From NCBI GenBank assembly GCA_023440825.1, contig JAEXRL010000013.1:1-64000 (forward strand): 64,000 nucleotides of DNA, given 5' to 3'. The notes under the pieces were generated by a model. The model did not search any database, was not told where the DNA came from, and worked only from the letters and a program-made list of their open reading frames with translations. Positions within the stretch are counted from its first letter, which is position 1. Each line of letters starts with the position of its first letter. This document shows positions 52,058 to 60,585 of this stretch, one piece after another. The position numbers and the translations under genes are program-made. Source of the DNA: Pseudomonadota bacterium (lineage in GTDB: Bacteria; Pseudomonadota; Gammaproteobacteria; Burkholderiales; Burkholderiaceae_B).

Positions 52058-54079
52058 GTGACAGCTTACACTCGGGTTTTACAAACACTTAAGGTGGGTT
52101 CGCTAACGCTACGTAACCGCATGGTCATGGGTGCCATGCACACCAGACTGGAAACGCTGGACCATCCCGAGCAGCGTTTAGCTGCTTTTTATGCAGCGCG
52201 TGCTGCTGGTGAAGTGGGTTTGATTCTGACCGGTGGGTATTCCCCCGTGCCAGAAGGTGTAATGGAACCGGGCAGCCCTTTATTTACGAGCACAGAGCAC
52301 GTGGCCGAGCACCGCGCTGTGGTGCAAGCTGTCCATGATCATGGTGGTCAAATCGTATTACAGATACTGCATGCCGGACGCTATGCTCGCATTCCAGAGT
52401 GCGTAGCTCCGTCCGCAGTGAAAGCCAGGATTAATCCCTATGTTCCACGAGCGCTAAGTACAGAGCAGGTGTGGAGCACCATACATAGCTATGCTCACAC
52501 CGCCGCGCTCGCACAGCAGGCGGGCTATTGTGGTGTGGAAATTATGGGGTCTGAGGGTTACCTGATTAATCAGTTCACTGCACCCTTAAGCAATCAGCGT
52601 AGTGATGAGTTTGGTGGGAGCTTTGAGAACCGTATACGTTTGGCACTTGAGATTATTAAATCGGTACGCGCAAAAGTAGGCGCTGATTTTCTGATCATCT
52701 ATCGTATTTCTGCCATAGACCTGATGGATGGTGGCTTAAGTGGGGCTGAAATACAGGCCTTGGCTCAAGCAGTCGAGCTGGCCGGAGCAGATGTGATCAA
52801 TACAGGCATAGGCTGGCATGAATCAGCGGTGCCGACGATCGCGGCCTCTGTGCCGCGCGCGGCGTGGACAGATGCGGTTGGACAGGTAAAAGCGGCAGTC
52901 GGCATTCCTGTCATGGCCTCTAACCGTATTAATACCCCCGAGTTGGCTGAGCAGATTATTGCTTCGGGTGTTGCGGATTTAGTATCCATGGCACGCCCCT
53001 TACTTGCAGATCCAGACTTTGCACGCAAAACGCGTCTACAGCAAAGTGAGCAGATCAACACCTGCATAGCCTGTAATCAATCCTGTCTGGATAGAATTTT
53101 CTCGCATGCTACAGCTACCTGTTTAGTTAACCCGCGTGCAGGTCGGGAGCTGGATTTTCCAGCCCGCCCTGTGCGTACGGCAAAGCGTATAGCGGTCATT
53201 GGAGGAGGGCCGGCAGGCATGGCCTGTGCCGTGGAGGCGGCGCAACGCGGTCATCAAGTCAGTTTGTACGAGGCACAAGGCCAACTAGGCGGACAATTAA
53301 ATCTGGCTAAAAAAATACCCGGAAAAAACGAATTTAATGAAATGCTGCGCTACTTTTCTGTTTCCTTGAAACAAGCTGGCGTGCAGCTTTATTTAAATAC
53401 CAGACTGGATGCGGAGACGCTGAATGTAGCCAAGTACGACGAAATTGTGGTGGCAACAGGGGTAAGACCTAGACATCCATCGATAGTAGGTATTGATTTG
53501 CCTAAGGTGCTGAGCTATTACGATGTACTGGCCCATAATGCACCGGTAGGTCGTCGGGTAGCGATCATTGGTGCTGGTGGCATAGGCTTTGATATCGCTG
53601 AATTTTTAAGTGGTGACCCAACAGAGTCTAGAGATAAGTCCGTGTTTTTTGCACATTGGGGAGTGGACAGCTTGGCTGAAATTGCAGGTGGGTTGCGGGC
53701 TATTGACGCCGGCCCTAAATCGGCTAGGCAGATTTATCTCTTGCAGCGTAAACAGGAAGCGCCAGGTAAAACCTTGGGCAAAACCACTGGCTGGATACTC
53801 AAGTCGCGTTTACGTAGAGCAGGTGTACAGATGCTAGCTGGTGTTAGTTATACCGCCATAGATGAGCAAGGTCTGCATATCACCTCAGACGGGCAGGCAC
53901 AGGTGCTAGAGGTAGACACTGTCATTGTTTGCGCTGGTCAAGTTTCGAACCGCGATGTTTACGATGAGCTGCAGGGGCTATCTATTCCGGTGCATCTCAT
54001 TGGTGGGGCCGAGCTGGCCGGCGAACTGGATGCTGCACGTGCGATAGAGCAAGGGTTCAGACTGGCTTATGCGCTGTAG
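52058..54079 (+). CDS. 2,4-dienoyl-CoA reductase-like flavoenzyme (FadH type)
   Basis: 673-residue OYE-type reductase with three parts: N-terminal TIM barrel binding FMN (MVMGAMHTRLE ... LQILHAGRY), the 4Fe-4S cluster Cys in CIACNQSCLDR...CLVNP (about 335-355), then FAD/NAD(P) Rossmann domains (IAVIGGGPAGMACAVEAAQRG and VAIIGAGGIGFDIAEFL). GTG start at 52058 with AGGTAGAGAGAA ahead. The domain order matches E. coli FadH for unsaturated fatty-acid beta-oxidation, though related dimethylamine/trimethylamine dehydrogenases look alike. Confidence 0.88.
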   Translation: MTAYTRVLQTLKVGSLTLRNRMVMGAMHTRLETLDHPEQRLAAFYAARAAGEVGLILTGGYSPVPEGVMEPGSPLFTSTEHVAEHRAVVQAVHDHGGQIVLQILHAGRYARIPECVAPSAVKARINPYVPRALSTEQVWSTIHSYAHTAALAQQAGYCGVEIMGSEGYLINQFTAPLSNQRSDEFGGSFENRIRLALEIIKSVRAKVGADFLIIYRISAIDLMDGGLSGAEIQALAQAVELAGADVINTGIGWHESAVPTIAASVPRAAWTDAVGQVKAAVGIPVMASNRINTPELAEQIIASGVADLVSMARPLLADPDFARKTRLQQSEQINTCIACNQSCLDRIFSHATATCLVNPRAGRELDFPARPVRTAKRIAVIGGGPAGMACAVEAAQRGHQVSLYEAQGQLGGQLNLAKKIPGKNEFNEMLRYFSVSLKQAGVQLYLNTRLDAETLNVAKYDEIVVATGVRPRHPSIVGIDLPKVLSYYDVLAHNAPVGRRVAIIGAGGIGFDIAEFLSGDPTESRDKSVFFAHWGVDSLAEIAGGLRAIDAGPKSARQIYLLQRKQEAPGKTLGKTTGWILKSRLRRAGVQMLAGVSYTAIDEQGLHITSDGQAQVLEVDTVIVCAGQVSNRDVYDELQGLSIPVHLIGGAELAGELDAARAIEQGFRLAYAL

Positions 54080-54097
54080 TGCATAGGCTTTTATAGA

Positions 54098-54412
54098 CTA
54101 AGGTTGTGGCATAGCAAGAGGCTGCACGGATTGGATCGTACCGTGGTAGCCTGTGCTTTCAATTTCTGCGAGCAGTTTATTTAACTCGTAGTTCTCGGGT
54201 ACATGGACAATGGCTTCGCTATTTCTGAGCGAGGTCTTGGCCTGACTGACCTGAGCCAAAGAGCGCAGGGCCTTATTGATGGCTGTTACGCACAAAGAGC
54301 ATGTCATGCCTTCTATATGTATGGTTACAGCTTGCTGGGGGCCTTGTGTGGCTAAGGCCATAACAGGCCAGAGCAAGCCAATCAAGAATATGCGTTTGAT
54401 CAAGTGAATCAT
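54098..54412 (-). CDS. Periplasmic MerP-like heavy-metal-binding protein
   Basis: 104 residues: signal peptide (about 1-22, MALATQ site) then an HMA domain with the GMTCSLC metal motif (about residues 34-40) and EIESTGYHGTI in the closing strand. Resembles MerP. It ends an operon with a MerT-like and a transglutaminase-like gene; no merA or merR is present, so mercury specificity is not established. Confidence 0.82.
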   Translation of the reverse strand: MIHLIKRIFLIGLLWPVMALATQGPQQAVTIHIEGMTCSLCVTAINKALRSLAQVSQAKTSLRNSEAIVHVPENYELNKLLAEIESTGYHGTIQSVQPLAMPQP

Positions 54413-54450
54413 GAGCAGTCCTTCGGAAAGTCAGACAGGGCAGTAGCCAT

Positions 54451-54816
54451 TTAGGCAAATACGACTGCCAGGACAAAGGGGTAGGTCAGTAAAGGCAGTA
54501 TAAGCAGGACGCTGAGCCAAAATAGTATTCGTAGACGGTGTACAGACCCTGTTTGCGTGCAGATCAGGCGTCTGGATAAATAAAGCCGGTGAAAAACCAG
54601 AGCAAGGCAGCTTAACGCAATTATGCTTAAGGGGCCCTGCAAGGCACTGAGACGACTCAGACCCGACAGGGCCGCCACGGATACCCCAAAAAGCAGGTAA
54701 ATCAGTGGCGCCAAGCAGCACAAGGCAGCGCCTAAGGCGGCTACTAATGCGCTGCCTAGGCTCCAGCGTATGCCAGAGCGTATATCCTTAGGCTTGTTCT
54801 GTTGACTCGTAGGCAT
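54451..54816 (-). CDS. MerT-like membrane protein
   Basis: 121 residues, three or more hydrophobic helices. The first carries vicinal cysteines in ALGAALCCLAPLIYLLFG, as in MerT TM1. The second cysteine pair of MerT is not obvious (only ICTQTG). Start ATG 54816 overlaps the transglutaminase gene by 29 bases; the longer frame to 54870 is unlikely. It probably passes a thiophilic metal from the MerP-like partner, but the ion is unknown. Confidence 0.72.
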   Translation of the reverse strand: MPTSQQNKPKDIRSGIRWSLGSALVAALGAALCCLAPLIYLLFGVSVAALSGLSRLSALQGPLSIIALSCLALVFHRLYLSRRLICTQTGSVHRLRILFWLSVLLILPLLTYPFVLAVVFA

Positions 54817-55924
54817 AGCTAAAGTTAGCTGCGTCGTAATAGTCCAGTGGGTCGCCATCGGCTTCGGCATAGGGATAGCCGAAGTTGTTTAATTCGCCAA
54901 TTTCAGTGAGCGGTCCTAATTGAAAATCACGGCCATAATTAAAGCCTACCCAATTCATGTCCCAGTTACCAAATAGGTACTCATTAACGGCTTGAACTGC
55001 GGCGTCACTGTGTTGCTTGTTTTCTGTTAGGCGCATCTTGCTGACGTCAGCCGGGTCACAGGGAATCCACCCAAGCCCTGCTAAGTAAAACTGTGCGCGA
55101 CAGTGTTGCCAGCCGGTGATGTTAGCTTGGTGTGCTGCGTCGGCCCCTCCAAATGCACTTGCCGAGTAGGGCTCTAAAACACCCGGACGGCCTAGGCGAA
55201 TACCAAACATTTCGCGTGCGGGGATACCGCTGGCTCTGGCGAGTGCGACAAAAACTGAGCTCATGTCTGTGCATTTACCATACAGCTTTCCGCTGGTGAG
55301 AATTTCACCTACGTCTCCCACACCACAGCCAATAACACTGTTATCACGCTCCATGTTTTCGGCCACCCAGTTGTAAATCAGGCGTGCCTGTTTAAGCGGA
55401 TTTTTTTCCTGACCGACGATACGGTCAGCGTACTCTTTAACAATACCGTCAATTTGAATGTGACGACTGCCTCGCAAATAGGGCGCAAGCTCAGCGGGGT
55501 AGGCAATGTGAGCGGGTGCTTGATAGTGTTTGAGTATGCCCGCTTTTGCGGGCTCCCAGTCTGTTGTTTCTACCAGCATGTCCACGCTTAAGTTCATCGC
55601 TTGTTGACAGTCATCCCACTGCACAGACAAGGCTTTGGCGCCATAGGCATTGTCGCTGCTGAGGTAGCTGGTTTGGGCGTTACCATCCCAACGTAGCTCT
55701 CTGAGGTGCTGAAAAGGTGCCGCATCCTCAGGGATAGGAATCCAAAGATGCATGGCTCCTTTAGAGCCGGCAGGGGCTTTTAAAGCATAGCGTTGTTGTA
55801 CACGGTATCGGCGTGTTGTGGGTGAGTTGCTTGGGTGTGGAACTTGAGCCAGACTGATAGCGGGTTGAATTGCGCCAGTAGCGCCTAGCAGTGCGCTACT
55901 AAGCAGGAATGAACGTCTGTTCAT
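54788..55924 (-). CDS. Tat-exported transglutaminase-like protein
   Basis: 378 residues. The N-terminus MNRRSFLLSSALLGATGAIQ has a twin-arginine motif and hydrophobic h-region. A transglutaminase-like core follows: catalytic Cys in KLYGKCTDMSSVFVALARASG (about residues 218-238), His in NITGWQHCRAQFY and Asp in WIPCDPADVSK. Likely a periplasmic peptidase or amidase-like enzyme. It heads the operon with the MerT- and MerP-like genes, with an overlap at its 3' end. Confidence 0.85.
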   Translation of the reverse strand: MNRRSFLLSSALLGATGAIQPAISLAQVPHPSNSPTTRRYRVQQRYALKAPAGSKGAMHLWIPIPEDAAPFQHLRELRWDGNAQTSYLSSDNAYGAKALSVQWDDCQQAMNLSVDMLVETTDWEPAKAGILKHYQAPAHIAYPAELAPYLRGSRHIQIDGIVKEYADRIVGQEKNPLKQARLIYNWVAENMERDNSVIGCGVGDVGEILTSGKLYGKCTDMSSVFVALARASGIPAREMFGIRLGRPGVLEPYSASAFGGADAAHQANITGWQHCRAQFYLAGLGWIPCDPADVSKMRLTENKQHSDAAVQAVNEYLFGNWDMNWVGFNYGRDFQLGPLTEIGELNNFGYPYAEADGDPLDYYDAANFSYAYESTEQA

Positions 55925-56040
55925 GGGAAAGAGTCTCCTAACCGCAGCACCTGATAGGGCTTAAGCGACTGCACAGCAGTACTTGGCCTGCAGTGGTGGT
56001 GTGGCGGCGATGAGATGAGGATATGTCGTCAAGATCCGGG

Positions 56041-56062
56041 ATCATGCATCTGCATGCATGAT
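56041..56062. repeat. Inverted repeat upstream of transglutaminase operon
   Basis: ATCATGCA-TCTGCA-TGCATGAT, 8+8 perfect, 117 bases ahead of the transglutaminase ATG within a 243-base gap (55925-56167) that holds no gene. An operator is possible. Confidence 0.4.
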
Positions 56063-56167
56063 GTGGGATACCTGGTCAGCCTTAGCGAAAATTTCTGTTT
56101 AGAGTTGATGCGTTAGTGGCGACCACATGACTAAATCCATTCTAGGCGTAAATAATACGCTTGTCAC

Positions 56168-56779
56168 TCAGGACTTATCCTGCAACCAGCGCAGGTAGGC
56201 AGAGCGGGTTACGCTAGATACGGAATCCAGGACTTTTTGATGCTGAACTTTATGGCGAATCTGTAGTCTGGCATTAGCAATACCCCGCGACTTACAAAAC
56301 CAGTGACAGCTATGCTGTAGTAGGTACAGCTCTGCTGAAAGATGGTAGGCGCGTTCTTTAGCATCCCAGCCAGCCTCATTATTCACGACATAACGTATTC
56401 CTTTTGCGTGTATGTGAAGCAGCTTTCTGAAGTCACGGGTGATGCTTGGCAACACACGCTCGGCATATGGAATGCAGACAGACCAGATTCCGATGCGGCT
56501 TGCCAAGGTACTTTCTTGCTCAAAAGAGCTAGCTACCGCTTGTGCCTGGCTGGCTACGGCTCGCTCTGTCTGGGCAAAGGTTTCCAGCACCTGTAACTGA
56601 CGGGCTTCGGAGTCTGACTGGATAGCACGGGTATAGCCCTGTGTTAGGGTCTCCATATGTTGTTCCAGTTGGTAATCGGCCAAATGCTTCGCTAATAAGC
56701 TGATATGTGCTTTTTGGTAAGACATACTGAGCACGCGCCAGATGACAGCCAGCGCCAAGAAAACGATAAATCCATCCAC
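56168..56779 (-). CDS. Membrane-anchored hypothetical protein
   Basis: Not recognised. 203 residues from GTG 56779, with CTGGAGAGC ahead. A single N-terminal helix (IVFLALAVIWRVLSM) is followed by a helical, Gln/Ala-rich soluble part (about 20-95) and a C-terminal region with HAKGIRYVV and HWFCKSRG. The layout suggests an anchored cytoplasmic or periplasmic coiled protein. No neighbour suggests a role. Confidence 0.65.
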   Translation of the reverse strand: MDGFIVFLALAVIWRVLSMSYQKAHISLLAKHLADYQLEQHMETLTQGYTRAIQSDSEARQLQVLETFAQTERAVASQAQAVASSFEQESTLASRIGIWSVCIPYAERVLPSITRDFRKLLHIHAKGIRYVVNNEAGWDAKERAYHLSAELYLLQHSCHWFCKSRGIANARLQIRHKVQHQKVLDSVSSVTRSAYLRWLQDKS

Positions 56780-56815
56780 GTATTGCTCTCCAGCTATGCC
56801 GCCTTAAGCGGGGCA

Positions 56816-56846
56816 CAAAATAAAAGGCTCAAACCGAGTTTGAGCC
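56816..56846 (-). terminator. Terminator after dbpA
   Basis: On the minus strand GGCTCAAAC-TCG-GTTTGAGCC is followed by TTTTATTTT. It ends the dbpA transcript; the rest of the 168-base gap is featureless. Confidence 0.88.
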
Positions 56847-56947
56847 TAGATACCCGCATACTGATTCGAGCTCAGTAAGCGTTTTTTACAGCTTAGTATA
56901 CCCTTAAAATTTGCGTTCCAGCGGGTAGTGCTGCGAGGCTATGGCGT

Positions 56948-58336
56948 TCAAAATGTGTCCAGAAGACGCATGCGAAAACGCCTGCCTTTAATGGTAATTG
57001 TGTTGATGCGATCAAAGGCTTGATGCGCCAGTGAGCGCTTAAGGGCGACATAGGCGCTATAGTCATTGATATGAATTTTACCAATATCTTCGAACTTCAG
57101 ACCGCCATCGCCGGTTAGGGCGCCGAGTAAATCGCCTGGGCGTAGTTTGTCTTTTTTGCCACCCTGTATATGTAGCGTGATCATGGGCGCCGTTAAGGCG
57201 GGTTTTGATTGCGGACGCAAAGCGCTGAGCTTTTCGAACTTAATGGGGTAACCCTGATACTGCTCAATGAGCTCCACCCAACGTGACTCTTGGTGTGAGC
57301 ACAAGCTAAGTGCCAAGCCTTTTTGCTCGCCTCGTCCACTACGACCCACACGGTGTACGTGCACCTCGGCGTCTTTGCTGATGTCGGCATTAATGACAGC
57401 ACTTAAATTTTGCAGGTCCAGCCCACGTGATGCTACATCCGTGGCCACCAGTACGGAGTAGCTCTGATTGGCGAATTGAATCAGAATTTCATCACGTTCT
57501 CGTTGCTCCATATCACCGTGCAGTGTTTGGGCATGCATTCCAGCGCTTTGCAAATGCGCAAGTACCTCTTGGCAACGCATTTTTGTATTGCAAAATACCA
57601 AGGTAGAGCTAGGGCGGTAATGCATTAATAGCCGTACGACGGTATCTGGACGCTTATCGGGGTGTACCTCGTAAAAAATCTGTTCTATGTGTTGGGCGTC
57701 GTGCAGGCTTTCTACTTTGACTTGCTCTGGATTACGTAAATAGCGGGCGCTCAACCTTTGTATATTTTCTGGATAAGTGGCCGAAAATAACAAGGTCTGG
57801 CGTTTTTTCGGACAGTGCTCAGCAATGGCGGTCAGTTCGTCTTGAAACCCCATGTCTACCATACGATCGGCCTCATCCAGAACAAGCATTTGTAGAGCGC
57901 TTAAGTCTAGATTACCGCGGTTCAGGTGGTCCTGTACCCTTCCTGGTGTGCCCACCACAATATGCACACCACGTTGCAGTGCCTCTGTTTGCGGTCGGGT
58001 GGCCACACCACCACAGACAGTCAGTACACGCACATTCGGTATTTGTCGTGCCAGTCGGCGTAACTCGTTGGCGACTTGATCGGCCAGTTCACGTGTTGGG
58101 CACAATATTAAGGCCTGGACAGCCAAGCGACTGGGATTGAGCTTTTGTAATACGCCCAAACCAAATGCAGCGGTTTTGCCGCTGCCCGTTTTGGCTTGTG
58201 CAATCACATCTTGCCCCTTGAGAATCAGCGGCAAGCTTTGCTGCTGAATGGGGGTCATTTGTTCAAAGCCCAATGCTTGCAAGGTGTCTTGCAGCGCGGG
58301 TAATAAAGGAAGGGTAGTAAATGAAGTATTGGGCAC
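56948..58336 (-). CDS. dbpA: DEAD-box RNA helicase DbpA
   Basis: RNA helicase for 50S assembly, 462 aa. Q motif LGFEQMTPIQQQ, Walker A AKTGSGKTAAFG, DEAD in VLDEADRMVDMGF, SATYP, and motif VI HRVGRSGRGEQ. The C-terminal DbpA RNA-binding domain is clear in GGKKDKLRPGDLLGALTGDGG and RRFRMRLLD. Start is taken as GTG 58336 (MPNTSFTTL); the frame runs open to 58429 with no better ATG. Confidence 0.93.
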   Translation of the reverse strand: MPNTSFTTLPLLPALQDTLQALGFEQMTPIQQQSLPLILKGQDVIAQAKTGSGKTAAFGLGVLQKLNPSRLAVQALILCPTRELADQVANELRRLARQIPNVRVLTVCGGVATRPQTEALQRGVHIVVGTPGRVQDHLNRGNLDLSALQMLVLDEADRMVDMGFQDELTAIAEHCPKKRQTLLFSATYPENIQRLSARYLRNPEQVKVESLHDAQHIEQIFYEVHPDKRPDTVVRLLMHYRPSSTLVFCNTKMRCQEVLAHLQSAGMHAQTLHGDMEQRERDEILIQFANQSYSVLVATDVASRGLDLQNLSAVINADISKDAEVHVHRVGRSGRGEQKGLALSLCSHQESRWVELIEQYQGYPIKFEKLSALRPQSKPALTAPMITLHIQGGKKDKLRPGDLLGALTGDGGLKFEDIGKIHINDYSAYVALKRSLAHQAFDRINTITIKGRRFRMRLLDTF

Positions 58337-58650
58337 GATGGCGTAGATCTTGGAGATCAGAGTAAGTCTTGAGTGGAGTAAGGGAATCAGCTTGCACCGG
58401 TTACTTGCTAGCGATACCTGGCAAAACATGGGTCATGTGTCCGCCTATCAGCATAATAACCTGTTTGTTGCTTGGGGCTTTGTTTGCTATAGGTAAGGAA
58501 GGTGGTTTGTCGCTGGGTATTGCACGGTTCGTGGCAGGCGTAGACTGACTACGTCACGGTAGGGAGTACTACTGCAAGCACAGTGTTATGCGAAGAGCAT
58601 TCTAAAAGGCGTTGGAACTATGCTTAATAGGGCAACTAGGTCAGAAAAGT
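58337..58650 (-). other. Gap upstream of dbpA
   Basis: About 310 bases between the dbpA start and the tRNA-Arg terminator. No gene, promoter pair or strong repeat seen; it presumably holds the dbpA promoter and leader. Confidence 0.5.
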
Positions 58651-58682
58651 AAAAGGCCACTTTCAAATGAAAGTGGCCTTTT
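58651..58682 (-). terminator. tRNA-Arg terminator
   Basis: AAAAGGCCACTTTC / GAAAGTGGCCTTTT with a 4-base loop, then T-rich sequence on the minus strand; just downstream of tRNA-Arg. Confidence 0.92.
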
Positions 58683-58688
58683 AGTATA

Positions 58689-58765
58689 TGGCGCGGCTGG
58701 CAAGATTCGAACTCACGACCCCTTGGTTCGTAGCCAAGTACTCTATCCAACTGAGCTACAGCCGC
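58689..58765 (-). tRNA. tRNA-Arg (ACG)
   Basis: Minus-strand cloverleaf: acceptor GCGGCTG pairs with CAGCCGC, discriminator G, CCA encoded. The anticodon loop CTACGAA gives anticodon ACG (deaminated to ICG in bacteria). D arm AGCTCAGTTGG and T arm GTTCGAATC are standard. 77 bases. Confidence 0.97.
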
Positions 58766-58945
58766 GTAAAGAAATAAATTATAGCACGAGTTTTTTAAAT
58801 GTCACGCTTATTTTTAAATTATTTTTATCAAGAGTAAAGACTGCTGTGTCGGTGCTTAGGGGGAGAGGTTTATTTCTTACGTCTGTAAGTCTGGCTGGGT
58901 ACACTGTAGGCTTGTCTTAACTCAGTCAATTCAAGTGAGGGTTTT

Positions 58946-59728
58946 ATGCTGAAAGGTAAACGCGCCATTGTGACCGGTTCGACCAGCGGGATAGGCTTAG
59001 CTATCGCAGAAGCCTTGGCGGCAGCAGGCGCTGATGTGGTGATTAATGGATTTGGTGATGCAGACCTCATCGAGCAGGAGCGCACTCGTTTGCAGGATGA
59101 GTTTGGAGTTAAGGCGTATTACTTGAACGCCGATTTAAGTCAGGCTCAGGACACCCGTGACTTTGTTGAGCAAGGGGCGCAATTACTGGGAGGGCTGGAC
59201 ATACTGGTGAATAATGCAGGTATCCAATATACCGCTAATGTCGAGGACTTTCCGGTGGAGCGTTGGGATGCCATTATCGCCTTGAATTTGTCTGCTGTAT
59301 TTAATGGTGCCGCGGCAGCCTTGCCCTTGATGAAAAAACAGGGGGGTGGGCGTATTATTAATATTGCTTCCACCCATGGCCTGGTCGCGTCCGTGCAAAA
59401 ATCAGCGTATGTGGCAGCTAAACACGGTGTGGTGGGTTTGACTAAGGTGATAGCCTTGGAAAATGCCGAAACGGGAATCACATGTAATGCAATTTGTCCG
59501 GGCTGGGTACGAACCCCGTTGGTTGAAAAGCAGATTGAAGCCTTAAGCGTTAAGCAGGGTTGCAGTATTGAAGAGGCGGCTCGGGAGCTCTTATCTGAAA
59601 AACAGCCTTCCTTGCAATTTGTGATGCCAGCTCAGTTGGGGGCGGCCGCGGTCTTTCTGGCATCTGATGCGGCAAGCCAGATGACGGGTACGACCTTGAC
59701 TATGGATGGTGGCTGGACGGCTCGTTAA
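58946..59728 (+). CDS. bdhA: 3-Hydroxybutyrate dehydrogenase (SDR)
   Basis: Oxidises 3-hydroxybutyrate to acetoacetate, the first step of using depolymerised PHB. 260 aa short-chain dehydrogenase: NAD motif TGSTSGIG, NNAG, catalytic Ser in IASTHGLVAS, Tyr-Lys in YVAAKHG. Residue pattern and the GWVRTPLVEKQI loop match Ralstonia/Pseudomonas BdhA. GAGG lies 7 bases before the ATG. It pairs logically with the phasin at 23 kb, but no PhaR-type box was seen upstream. Confidence 0.9.
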   Translation: MLKGKRAIVTGSTSGIGLAIAEALAAAGADVVINGFGDADLIEQERTRLQDEFGVKAYYLNADLSQAQDTRDFVEQGAQLLGGLDILVNNAGIQYTANVEDFPVERWDAIIALNLSAVFNGAAAALPLMKKQGGGRIINIASTHGLVASVQKSAYVAAKHGVVGLTKVIALENAETGITCNAICPGWVRTPLVEKQIEALSVKQGCSIEEAARELLSEKQPSLQFVMPAQLGAAAVFLASDAASQMTGTTLTMDGGWTAR

Positions 59729-59784
59729 GTTCAATGTGTTGATGGCAGATCCGATCTGGGTCTGCCTTTATGGAGTATTTGTTT

Positions 59785-60564
59785 ATGCTTTTACTTTTGT
59801 CGCCTGCTAAAAAGCTGGATTACGACTCGCCAGTACGTACGCAACTGCATACTCAACCTTTGTTTGTGAAACAGGCACAAGGTTTGATTTCTATATTGCG
59901 GGAAAAAACTGAGCAAGAGGTGGCAGAGTTAATGAAGTTAAGTCCTGCTCTGGCCCAGTTAAATGTACAGCGCTATGGAGAGTGGAGCAAAGACTTTACC
60001 GCACACAATTCACGCCAGGCGATATTAGCGTTCGACGGCGATGTGTACGAGGGTTTGCAAGCACACGAACTGAGCGATGCAGCCTTGGAGTGGGCACAAA
60101 AACATGTCCTGATGTTAAGCGGTTTGTATGGCGCCTTAAGGCCTTTGGATTGGATGCAGCCGTATCGCTTGGAAATGGGCACGCGTTTAGCCAATCCTGC
60201 TGGGGCGAACTTGTATCGCTACTGGGGTACGCAGATTGCCGAATATATGAATCAACGGCAGGCGAGTACGGAGCAGCCCTGGGTACTGAACCTTGCCTCG
60301 GAAGAATATTTTAAAGCCGTAGACCTGAAAACCTTGCAGGCCAAAGTGGTTCAGTGCGTGTTCCAGGATGAAAAAAATGGCAATTGGAAAGTCATTAGTT
60401 TTTACGCCAAAAAAGCACGCGGCTTAATGGCTCGTTATGTGATTGATCAGCGTATTACCCAAGTAGAGCAACTCAAGCAGTTCGATCTGGATGCGTATGC
60501 CTACGTACCCGAGCTTTCCACAGAAGATAAGCTGGTGTTCAGGCGTCCTGAACAAAACGTCTAA
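59785..60564 (+). CDS. yaaA: YaaA/DUF328 peroxide stress protein
   Basis: Peroxide-stress protein that lowers free iron damage in E. coli. 259 residues from ATG 59785 (MLLLLSPAKKLDYDSP), where GGAG lies 9 bases upstream; a longer frame starts at 59770. Family blocks: DFTAHNSRQAILAFDGDVYEGL, LSGLYGALRPLDWMQPYRLEMG and FYAKKARGLMARYVI (regions about 70-92, 105-125, 205-220). Follows bdhA by 56 bases. Confidence 0.93.
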   Translation: MLLLLSPAKKLDYDSPVRTQLHTQPLFVKQAQGLISILREKTEQEVAELMKLSPALAQLNVQRYGEWSKDFTAHNSRQAILAFDGDVYEGLQAHELSDAALEWAQKHVLMLSGLYGALRPLDWMQPYRLEMGTRLANPAGANLYRYWGTQIAEYMNQRQASTEQPWVLNLASEEYFKAVDLKTLQAKVVQCVFQDEKNGNWKVISFYAKKARGLMARYVIDQRITQVEQLKQFDLDAYAYVPELSTEDKLVFRRPEQNV

Positions 60565-60585
60565 GCGTTAATTTGTGGTGCTCGC

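Noticed and set aside
54098..54816. Mercury resistance operon.
   Set aside because: MerT- and MerP-like genes lack merR and merA, and the MerT-like protein lacks the second Cys pair.
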